Shown here: piece after piece, positions 41,206 to 49,008 of the stretch
Position numbering within the stretch: position 1 is the stretch's first letter
How the letters are laid out: each line of letters begins with the position of its first letter
The notes under the pieces: model-generated
What the model saw: the letters and a program-made list of their open reading frames with translations, nothing else
What the model was told of the DNA's origin: nothing
Database searches by the model: none
Program-made: the position numbers and the translations under genes
Assembly: GCF_025264665.1 (NCBI RefSeq)
Contig: NZ_CP073697.1
Coordinates: 2,542,001-2,606,000 of the forward strand
Direction: 5' to 3'
Source: Edaphobacter flagellatus
Lineage (GTDB): Bacteria; Acidobacteriota; Terriglobia; Terriglobales; Acidobacteriaceae
Length of the DNA: 64,000 nt

Positions 41206-42456
41206 ATGAAGATTGGCGACCAGAAAGAAGCAGTAAAGATGGCGTTCGATCAGCTGCGCGCCAACAAGATGCGCTCCGGTCTGACGATTCTTGGCATTGT
41301 CATCGGCGTGGTGACCGTGATCGCAATCTCGTCGGTCATCAATGGGCTGAACTCGAACGTCTCGGCCTGGGTGGAGACGATGGGGACCAATGTGCTTTGG
41401 GTCTTCCGCTTTCCCGTGATCGGCGTACGGCCGACGACAGAGATGCTGACGCGCAAGCAGCTCACGCGCGACGACGCGGATGCCATTGCACAGCTTCCGC
41501 ACGTCGCCGCGGTCTCGCCCGGCCTGCAATACACGAATCATCAGTTCGGCCAGGGTTCCGTTACCGCGAAGTACGGCCAGCACAAGTCGGAGAATGTCTC
41601 GCTCGAGGGCGATACACCTTCAGTGACGCAGGTGTATGACTTCGACATCGCCGCAGGACGGTACTTCACCGAACAGGATGAGGAACGCGCCGCTGATGTG
41701 ACCGTGTTGGGCCACGATACCGCCGAGGATTTGTTCGGCGCCGCGGAGAATCCCATCGGCAAGGAAGTCCAGATCGAGGGCAGAACCTTCACCGTGGTCG
41801 GCACGCTCGAAAAGCGCAAGGCTCCGTTCGGCGGCGGCAAAAATCCCGACGATAACTTTGCGTATTTCCCGGTTTCAACCTTCCATAAGCTGCACCCTGA
41901 GGTGCTGGACTATTGGATCAGCGTGAAGTTCGACGACCAGAAGAACAAGCAGCTGGTGACCGACGAGATTCAGGAGCTGCTGCGCCGCCGCCGCAAAGTC
42001 CGCAACGAAGCCGAAGACAACTTTGCCATCTTCGGGTCAGACTCGTTGACGCGCCTGTGGACGCAGATCACCGGCTCGCTGTTCCTGCTGATGTTCGGCC
42101 TCTCTGCTGTGGGCCTGATGGTTGGTGGCGTAGGCGTAATGAACATCATGCTGGTCAGCGTCACCGAGCGAACGCGCGAGATCGGCGTGCGCAAAGCCAT
42201 CGGCGCGACGAAGAGGATCATCCTCACGCAGTTCACGCTCGAGGCCGTAACACTCTGCGCGCTGGGAGGCCTCATCGGCATCCTCGTCGGCAGCGGACTG
42301 GCCTTCGGGCTGAAGTACATCCTCTCGTCGTCCGTTTCGGTGTTCTGGGTGATTGCGGCGTTCCTCTGCTCGTGCGCCATCGGCCTGGTCTTCGGCATCT
42401 ATCCGGCATGGAAGGCTGCCAATCTGAATCCTATCGACGCACTCCGGTACGAGTAG
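41206..42456 (+). CDS. MacB-type ABC transporter permease (2 of 2)
   Basis: A 416-residue permease starting at 41206 after TAAGGAG. Order as in its neighbour: MAFDQLRANKMRSGLTILGIVIGVVTVIAISSVI, periplasmic core, then FtsX helices with GGVGVMNIMLVSVTERTREIGVRKAIGATKRIIL. The pair probably forms a heterodimeric permease. Upstream ATG starts in the frame lie inside the first permease and are ignored. Its stop codon directly abuts the stop of the convergent ADOP 3 gene. Confidence 0.93.
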   Translation: MKIGDQKEAVKMAFDQLRANKMRSGLTILGIVIGVVTVIAISSVINGLNSNVSAWVETMGTNVLWVFRFPVIGVRPTTEMLTRKQLTRDDADAIAQLPHVAAVSPGLQYTNHQFGQGSVTAKYGQHKSENVSLEGDTPSVTQVYDFDIAAGRYFTEQDEERAADVTVLGHDTAEDLFGAAENPIGKEVQIEGRTFTVVGTLEKRKAPFGGGKNPDDNFAYFPVSTFHKLHPEVLDYWISVKFDDQKNKQLVTDEIQELLRRRRKVRNEAEDNFAIFGSDSLTRLWTQITGSLFLLMFGLSAVGLMVGGVGVMNIMLVSVTERTREIGVRKAIGATKRIILTQFTLEAVTLCALGGLIGILVGSGLAFGLKYILSSSVSVFWVIAAFLCSCAIGLVFGIYPAWKAANLNPIDALRYE

Positions 42457-44991
42457 CTACTCGGTCCGCAGAGCCTTTGCGGGATCGGTGGAAGCCGCCT
42501 TCCGCGCAGGAATCATGCCCGCCAGCGATGTGGCCACGATCAGCGTCGTGATCGCCAGAAGCAGTACGCTCAGATCGATGCCCGACGCTTCATAAAGCTG
42601 CGCCTTGATATAGCGCACGCAGAGAAACGCGATGGGAACGCCGATGGCGAGGCCCAACACGGTCTGCGTCATGGCGCCGCGCATCACCATGGCGACGACA
42701 CTTCCGCGCTCTGCGCCCAGCGCCATGCGGATGCCGATCTCGCTGGTCCGCCGCGCCACGCTGTACGCAGTCACACCGTAGAGTCCCACGGTGGCCAGCA
42801 GCAGCGCCAGCATGCCGAAGAGCATCGTCAGCCGCGCCAGCAGACGGTCATTGTTGAACTGGGCGGCGATCTGCTCGTCAAAGGTATCGAATCGCACGAT
42901 GGTCAGGTTCGGATTGATGGAGGCCAGTGTGCGCTGCGTAAGGGCAGCCATGTTGCTGATGGGACGGTCGGTCTGGATGACGATCGCGCCGGGGTAGAGC
43001 GACTGGTCCTGCTCGATGGGCTCCTTGGCAGCGCTGGGTGGCCGCTGTACCGGAGCAATAAAGTACATGCGGTGATCCTTCCACTGCACGGCCTGGTACG
43101 GTGTGTCTTCCACCACGCCGACGATCTCGTAATCGCCCGCACTCTCCACATCGCCACCAAAGTGCCGTCCGATAGGATTTTCATTCGCGTTGAACATCTT
43201 CCTCACAAAGGCCTGGTTGACGACCGCGACCGTCGGTGAGGACGGAGTATCGTTTCGGTTGATGCTGCGTCCCATCACGACGCGCGTCCCCACGGAGTCG
43301 AAATACTCCGGGCTGACACGCACAATGGATGCATCGGACTGGAGAGAAGGCTTGCCCTGCAACTGAACGCCGGTGCCCCAGTTGTCGTCCTCCATCGGGG
43401 TGTAGCTGCTGATGCCGACATTCACGACACCGGGCAAAGCATGGAAGCGTTCCACCAGTGTCTGCTGGAATGCTTCCATCTGTGTGACGGAATAACCTGC
43501 CGCCTGCGGGTTGATATGGACGATGTAGCGGTTTCGTGAGTCGAGCTTCAGGTCCGTGTGTTCCAGCCTGCGCAGACTCTGCGAGAACAACCCTGCGCCA
43601 ACCAGCAGCACCAGCGATAGCGCAGCCTGCAGGACGACCAGTCCGCGCTGCAGCAACGTAGCTCCCGAAGTGGTCGTGCGCGAGCCCGAGCGCAACGCAT
43701 CGGCAGGCTCGGCCTGCGAGGCGATCCACGCTGGAGCGACACCGAAGAGCACGCCCGTCACCACCGACAGCAGGAAGGCAAAGCCCAGCACAGGAAGCGA
43801 TGGGTTGGCATCGATCGGCACAGCCGTCGAATCCGGGAAGGCCAGCGCCAGCAGCATATGCGTTCCGGCATAGGCCACGGCCAGTCCGGCAATGCCGCTC
43901 AAGATGGCCAGTACGATACTTTCCGTCAGCAGCTGGCGCGCGACCCGCGTGCGGGATGCACCCAGTGCGGTACGCACGGACATCTCCACTTTGCGCGCCA
44001 TGCCGCGCGCCAGCAGCAGGTTGGCAATGTTGGCGCAGGCAATCAGCAGGACGATGCCCGAGATCATCATCAGCATCTTCAGGTTCGAAGCGTACTGCTC
44101 CTGCATATGCTGGATGCCGCTACCGCCGGGCGTAAGCACAGTGTGGACCTTCGCGAGCCGATCTTTATCTTTGCTGTAGGCACGTGTGTCTGCGACGTAC
44201 TGCCTGAGCAGCGCATTGATCTTGTCGTTAAGCGGGCCCATCTGCACGCCTGGCTTAATGCGCCCGACGATATAGAGCCAGCGCGAGCCGGGGTTATGAA
44301 CGTAAGGCACACTCGCGAGCACAGGCATCCCCTCGATGGGGAAATAAAAGTCCGGCGGTGTGGTCATCAGGCGGTCGCCGTAGAAGCCCTTCGGCGCGAT
44401 ACCCGCAATGGTCACGGCCTTGGTATTCACCCAGAAGGTGCTGCCGACAATGGAAGGGTCGCCTGCGTAATCATGCTGCCAGGTCTGGTAGCTCATCACG
44501 GCAACTACAGGTGCGCCTGCTGCATCATCCGAATTGGTAATCAGCCGTCCGGAATATGGTTTGAGGCCGAAGGTGTCGAAGTAGTTGCCGGAGACAAACT
44601 CGCCCATGACCGAGCGGGCCAACTCCTGTGCGCGATCCCGCCGCACCGTGACAGGACGGTACCCAAATCCCGCCTGCATCGCGGCCAACTCCTCGAACTC
44701 CGGCACATTTTTTTTGATCTGCTCGTAAGTATTGGTGTCAAAGAGCGCGAAATCGTCGTCACGGGGAGTGCCGCTACCGACGCAGCAGTCATTGTTGTCG
44801 CCGATATGAACGAGCGTCGCCGGATCGACCACCGGCAGGTTTCTCAGCAGCACGGCATTCACCAGCGTGAAAATGGCGGCGTTCGCACCGATACCCAGAG
44901 CCAGCGTCAGTATCGCAGTCGCAGTAAAGCCGGGGGTCTTCCGCAGCTGGCGAAGCGCAAAACGTACATCCTGCATCAGTGTGCTGAACAT
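42457..44991 (-). CDS. ADOP permease (FtsX/MacB-type, duplicated) 3
   Basis: An 844-residue paralogue that starts directly with MFSTLMQDVRFALRQLRKTPGFTATAILTLALG, lacking the 80-residue prefix domain of the other two. Two MacB cores alternate with FtsX helices (IACANIANLLLARGMARKVEMSVRTALGA and ARRTSEIGIRMALGAERGSVVAM). AGGAGACGACCCC precedes the ATG. No PadR gene accompanies it. The frame is open 70 codons further upstream, but that part is not protein-like. Stop codons of this and the facing permease are separated by no base. Confidence 0.9.
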   Translation of the reverse strand: MFSTLMQDVRFALRQLRKTPGFTATAILTLALGIGANAAIFTLVNAVLLRNLPVVDPATLVHIGDNNDCCVGSGTPRDDDFALFDTNTYEQIKKNVPEFEELAAMQAGFGYRPVTVRRDRAQELARSVMGEFVSGNYFDTFGLKPYSGRLITNSDDAAGAPVVAVMSYQTWQHDYAGDPSIVGSTFWVNTKAVTIAGIAPKGFYGDRLMTTPPDFYFPIEGMPVLASVPYVHNPGSRWLYIVGRIKPGVQMGPLNDKINALLRQYVADTRAYSKDKDRLAKVHTVLTPGGSGIQHMQEQYASNLKMLMMISGIVLLIACANIANLLLARGMARKVEMSVRTALGASRTRVARQLLTESIVLAILSGIAGLAVAYAGTHMLLALAFPDSTAVPIDANPSLPVLGFAFLLSVVTGVLFGVAPAWIASQAEPADALRSGSRTTTSGATLLQRGLVVLQAALSLVLLVGAGLFSQSLRRLEHTDLKLDSRNRYIVHINPQAAGYSVTQMEAFQQTLVERFHALPGVVNVGISSYTPMEDDNWGTGVQLQGKPSLQSDASIVRVSPEYFDSVGTRVVMGRSINRNDTPSSPTVAVVNQAFVRKMFNANENPIGRHFGGDVESAGDYEIVGVVEDTPYQAVQWKDHRMYFIAPVQRPPSAAKEPIEQDQSLYPGAIVIQTDRPISNMAALTQRTLASINPNLTIVRFDTFDEQIAAQFNNDRLLARLTMLFGMLALLLATVGLYGVTAYSVARRTSEIGIRMALGAERGSVVAMVMRGAMTQTVLGLAIGVPIAFLCVRYIKAQLYEASGIDLSVLLLAITTLIVATSLAGMIPARKAASTDPAKALRTE

Positions 44992-45239
44992 GGGGTCGTC
45001 TCCTGGGTCGTCGATCGGGCAGACTTTGCCGTGCAGGAGAAATAGCACGTTACAGACCAAAAATAGAGCCAGCCAACTCGCACTTTTTCTGCAACTTGAC
45101 TGGATAAGGGAGGATGCCGGGTGTCCATTTGCGCGCGTCGATGTCCGGAAGGGGACACCGCTGCCTGTGGTCACAAGAATAACCAGGACCCTGCTCCACA
45201 TCGTCGCAATGTCGCCCCGAGCCGGTATCCTTTAAGAGA

Positions 45240-46421
45240 ATGCTTGCGATCTGGATCGAGTGTGCAACCGCGCTGGTGACCGTGGCGGGGATCGTCTACA
45301 TGGCGCTCGCGCTATGGGGTGCGCGCGACTTCGACCGCACCGTCCGCCGCCGCCCGCTCGGCCTGACATTTGCTCCTCCGGTGTCGATCCTCAAGCCCAT
45401 CAAGGGCATAGACCAGCGCATGTACGCCGGATTCGTCAGCCACTGCCGTCAGCAATACGCAGGCGAGTACGAGATCCTTTTCGGCGTCTCCAGCATGGAC
45501 GACCCCGCCGTGCCTGAAATCCGCCGCCTGATGGCTGAGTTTCCCGCCAGCGCCATCCGCCTGGTCGAGTGCCCCCAGCGCCTCGGCACCAGCGGGAAAG
45601 TCAGCAACCTTATCCAGATGCTTGGCGAGGCGCGTCACGAGCACGTCATCATCAACGACAGCGACATCCTGGTCTCCCCAAACTATCTCTCGCGCGTGAT
45701 GCAGTGCTTCACCGCTCCCGGCACTGCAAAGAACAATGCACCCGTCGGCATGGTTACGGCTCCCTATATCGGACACACGGCCGAGCGCGCCGGGTTGTGG
45801 TCGCGGCTCGAAGCGCTCGGCATCTCGACGGAGTTTTTCCCCGGCGTCCTGACGGCGCGCAGGCTCGAGGGCGGCATCCGCTTCGGCCTCGGCTCGACGC
45901 TCGCCATGACCCGCACCGCGCTCGCCGCAGCTGGTGGCCTCGAGCCGCTGGTCGAGTGCCTCGCCGACGACTACGAGATGGGCGCGCGCATCGCCGCCGC
46001 AGGCTATCGCGTCGAGCTTTGCGACGAGGTCGTCGAAACCTCGGTGCCTGCCTACAGCTTTCGCGGTTTTGCTGAGCACCAGCTCCGCTGGTCGAGGTCC
46101 ACACGCGACTCGCGCAAGATGGGCTACGTCGGCCTGGGCGTGACCTATTGCGTCCCGTGGGCGATGCTCGCGGTCATCGCCAGCGGCTTCGAGCTGTGGA
46201 GCTTTACGTTGCTCACCCTCGCAGTGCTGGCCCGTGTCTCAGTGGCGCTGGCCGTTGGCGTCGGCATCCTGCGCGACGGACAGGTGTTGCGCGATCTGTG
46301 GCTGTTGCCGCTGCGCGACCTCTTCGGTCTCGGCTTCTGGGCCTGGAGCTTCGCCGACGACACCATCGTCTGGCGCGGCGAGCGCTTTCATCTCCGTAAC
46401 GGAAGGCTCGTACGTGGCTAA
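45240..46421 (+). CDS. hpnI: Hopanoid-type glycosyltransferase family 21 (HpnI-like)
   Basis: A 393-residue protein with an N-terminal membrane helix, a GT-A domain (about 45-285) and three C-terminal helices. Motifs of the ceramide glucosyltransferase/HpnI type: SSMDDP, NDSDI, ADDYEMG and QLRWSRSTR. HpnI transfers N-acetylglucosamine to bacteriohopanetetrol. The downstream epimerase and sugar-nucleotide dehydrogenase could provide or modify UDP-sugars, but no other hopanoid gene is here. Assignment to HpnI rather than another family 21 enzyme is by resemblance. Confidence 0.8.
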   Translation: MLAIWIECATALVTVAGIVYMALALWGARDFDRTVRRRPLGLTFAPPVSILKPIKGIDQRMYAGFVSHCRQQYAGEYEILFGVSSMDDPAVPEIRRLMAEFPASAIRLVECPQRLGTSGKVSNLIQMLGEARHEHVIINDSDILVSPNYLSRVMQCFTAPGTAKNNAPVGMVTAPYIGHTAERAGLWSRLEALGISTEFFPGVLTARRLEGGIRFGLGSTLAMTRTALAAAGGLEPLVECLADDYEMGARIAAAGYRVELCDEVVETSVPAYSFRGFAEHQLRWSRSTRDSRKMGYVGLGVTYCVPWAMLAVIASGFELWSFTLLTLAVLARVSVALAVGVGILRDGQVLRDLWLLPLRDLFGLGFWAWSFADDTIVWRGERFHLRNGRLVRG

Positions 46422-46436
46422 CTCTAGGAAGGGGGC

Positions 46437-47528
46437 ATGGTTCCCGTAACGACGCAGATACGCGTCATGCAGCCGGTATCCGGCCGCCACTCATCAAAAA
46501 CTGAGTCCTTGTTTTGCCGCAAAACGTCAAAATCCTCAGTTCAAACAAGATCGGAACCTGTACACACTTTGGCGAACTATCTGATAACTGGCGGCGCAGG
46601 CTTTATCGGCTCGCATCTTGCCCATGCTCTGGTCGAGCGTGGCGACAGCGTCCGCGTGCTCGACAACTTCGAGACCGGCCTCGAGAAGAACCTCGCTCCC
46701 ATCCGCGACCGGATCGACCTGCGGCGCGCGGATCTTATCGACGCTGCTGCCGTGCTCAGCGCCTGCGAGGGCATGGACTATGTGCTGCATCAGGGTGCGC
46801 TGCCCAGCGTGCCGCGCAGCGTCAAGCAGCCGCGTCCCAGTCACGAAACGAACATCGACGGCACGTTCAATGTGCTCGAAGGAGCGCGTCAGGCGGGCGT
46901 GAAGCGCGTCGTCTACGCTGCGTCGTCGTCGGCCTATGGCAATCAGCCCGGCTTCCCGCGTGTGGAGACGATGGCCCCGCAGCCGCTCTCGCCCTACGCC
47001 GTACAAAAGCTGACCGGCGAGCTCTACATGCAGGCCTACTGGCGCGTCTACGGGCTGGAGACGGTCTGCCTGCGCTACTTCAACATCTTCGGCGCCCGGC
47101 AGGTGCCCGACTCCCCCTATTCCGGCGTCATGGCGCGCTTTATCCTGATGATGATGCGGGGCGAACGTCCCACCATCTTCGGCGATGGGGAGCAGGGCCG
47201 CGACTTCACCCACATTGAAAATGTGGTCAGTGCCAACCTGCTTGCCGTGCATGCCACCGCAACTTTGGCGGCAGGTCGCGTGTTTAATATCGCATGCGGC
47301 CAGCGGCATACCCTCAACGAAACCTTCGGGTTGTTAGCAACCTTACTCGGTTTCGAGCATCCACCTATATATGGCCCTGAGCGGGAGGGGGATGTGCGTG
47401 ATTCGCTTGCGGATATCTCTGCTGCTTCGCAGGCATTGGGTTACGTGCCGCAGGTAGGGTTTGAAGAAGGTTTGCGCCGTACGGTTCGATGGTACCGCGA
47501 CGAATTTGCTGGACAGAAAGAAGAGTAG
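46437..47528 (+). CDS. NAD-dependent sugar-nucleotide epimerase/dehydratase
   Basis: A 363-residue extended SDR of the UDP-glucose 4-epimerase/WbpP kind. The NAD motif YLITGGAGFIGSH begins at residue 48; the catalytic SSSAYG and YAVQK follow, then YFNIFGARQVPDSPYSGVM and GDGEQGRDFTHIENVV. The ATG at 46437 has AGGAAGG at good distance but adds about 45 residues without fold; a TTG at 46566 without a good ribosome-binding site would give the bare domain. It lies 16 bases behind hpnI and seven before the dehydrogenase. Confidence 0.85.
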   Translation: MVPVTTQIRVMQPVSGRHSSKTESLFCRKTSKSSVQTRSEPVHTLANYLITGGAGFIGSHLAHALVERGDSVRVLDNFETGLEKNLAPIRDRIDLRRADLIDAAAVLSACEGMDYVLHQGALPSVPRSVKQPRPSHETNIDGTFNVLEGARQAGVKRVVYAASSSAYGNQPGFPRVETMAPQPLSPYAVQKLTGELYMQAYWRVYGLETVCLRYFNIFGARQVPDSPYSGVMARFILMMMRGERPTIFGDGEQGRDFTHIENVVSANLLAVHATATLAAGRVFNIACGQRHTLNETFGLLATLLGFEHPPIYGPEREGDVRDSLADISAASQALGYVPQVGFEEGLRRTVRWYRDEFAGQKEE

Positions 47529-47534
47529 ATCAAA

Positions 47535-48959
47535 GTGACGCCAACAAATTTTGCACGAACTCCCCAGTTTGCATCCGGTATCGAAGGGCTCGAGGGCTGG
47601 CTTGAAGCTGTAGATCGCAGAACGACTCAGATCGGCATCATCGGCCTTGGGTACGTGGGACTGCCGCTGACACTTCTCTTCAGCGAAGAAAAATTCCGCG
47701 TCACCGGCTTCGACATCGATCTCACCAAGGTAGAGAGCCTGAACGACGGGCGCTCCTACATCCATCGCATCGAGCGTGACCACATCCGCGCCGCACAACG
47801 CTCCGGTTTCCGCGCCACGTCGAACTTCGCCGAGATCGCTGCCATGGACGCCATCCTCATCTGCGTCCCGACCCCGCTCAACGAAGACCATACGCCCGAC
47901 ATGAGCTATGTCACCTCGACCATCGAGGCCATTGCTCCGCATCTGCGTCCCGGTCAGCTCGTCGTGCTTGAGAGCACCACCTACCCCGGCACCACCGAAG
48001 AGATCATCGTCGAGGCCATCAACCGGCATGGCAAGCGTCAGGGCGTCAAAGTTCTCGTCAACAATCCGATGCCCGTAGGTGTCGAAGGCGAAGCCAATGA
48101 GATTCCCGACGCGCTGAACGGCGTCATGGTCGCCTTCTCGCCCGAGCGCGAAGATCCCGGCAACATGATCACCCCGCGCCGCGAGATTCCGAAGGTCATC
48201 GGCGGCGTCGACGCGCGCGCTACAACGGCAGCCGCCGCACTCTACGGCAGCATCTTCACCAGAACGGTCAGGGTCTCCACGCCTGCTGCCGCCGAGATGA
48301 CCAAGCTGCTCGAAAACATCTACCGCTCGGTCAACATCGCACTCGTCAACGAGATGAAGCAGCTGTGCCTGAAGATGGGCATCGATATCTGGGAGGTCAT
48401 CGAGGCGGCCAGCACCAAGCCCTTCGGCTTCCAGGCCTTCTACCCCGGCCCCGGCGTCGGCGGACACTGTATTCCGGTCGATCCCTTCTACCTCAACTGG
48501 AAGGCCAGGCAGTTCGGTTTCCAGGCCAGGTTCATCGAGCTGGCTGGCGAGATCAACGAAGCCATGCCCGGCTACGTCGTGCAGACGACATCGCGTGCTC
48601 TCGCGCGCAAGGGCAAGACACTCCGCGGAGCCAAAGTGCTTGTACTCGGCCTCGCCTACAAGCGCGACGTCGACGACCTGCGCGAATCACCCGCGCTTCA
48701 AATCATCGAGTTGCTGCGTCACGAAGGAGCCGAGGTCGCCTACAACGATCCCTTCTTCGAAACCGTAGGCCACGGACGCCATTACCACCTCGATCTGCAC
48801 TCCACGCCGCTCGACCGCGTCGGCGAATTCGACTGCGTCATCGTCCACACCGACCACTCGCTCTATGACTTCGCCGAAATCGTCGAACAGGCTAAGCTCG
48901 TCATCGACACCCGCAACGCAACCGGAGCCATCGAGTCCTCCAAGATCGTCCGCTGCTAG
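47535..48959 (+). CDS. UDP-sugar 6-dehydrogenase (nucleotide sugar dehydrogenase)
   Basis: A 474-residue enzyme with a GTG start. The NAD-binding motif GIIGLGYVGLPL lies at about 34-45, and the catalytic Cys312 is in GVGGHCIPVDPFYL. The family marks SPEREDPGN and KLLENIYRSVNIALVNE favour the UDP-GlcNAc/ManNAc dehydrogenase type (WbpA/WecC), which oxidises the C6 hydroxyl to a uronate. An insertion of about 20 residues precedes SPERED, unlike most members. It is the third gene of the hpnI unit and is closed by the strong terminator at 48979-49008. Confidence 0.9.
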   Translation: MTPTNFARTPQFASGIEGLEGWLEAVDRRTTQIGIIGLGYVGLPLTLLFSEEKFRVTGFDIDLTKVESLNDGRSYIHRIERDHIRAAQRSGFRATSNFAEIAAMDAILICVPTPLNEDHTPDMSYVTSTIEAIAPHLRPGQLVVLESTTYPGTTEEIIVEAINRHGKRQGVKVLVNNPMPVGVEGEANEIPDALNGVMVAFSPEREDPGNMITPRREIPKVIGGVDARATTAAAALYGSIFTRTVRVSTPAAAEMTKLLENIYRSVNIALVNEMKQLCLKMGIDIWEVIEAASTKPFGFQAFYPGPGVGGHCIPVDPFYLNWKARQFGFQARFIELAGEINEAMPGYVVQTTSRALARKGKTLRGAKVLVLGLAYKRDVDDLRESPALQIIELLRHEGAEVAYNDPFFETVGHGRHYHLDLHSTPLDRVGEFDCVIVHTDHSLYDFAEIVEQAKLVIDTRNATGAIESSKIVRC

Positions 48960-48978
48960 CTCACCTGATGTTTTGAAC

Positions 48979-49008
48979 AAGAAGGCACAGCTTCGGCTGT
49001 GCCTTCTT
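48979..49008. terminator. Bidirectional terminator with TTCG loop
   Basis: AAGAAGGCACAGC and GCTGTGCCTTCTT form a perfect 13-bp stem closed by TTCG. The stop codon of the convergent giant secreted protein overlaps its last bases, so both units end here. Confidence 0.95.
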
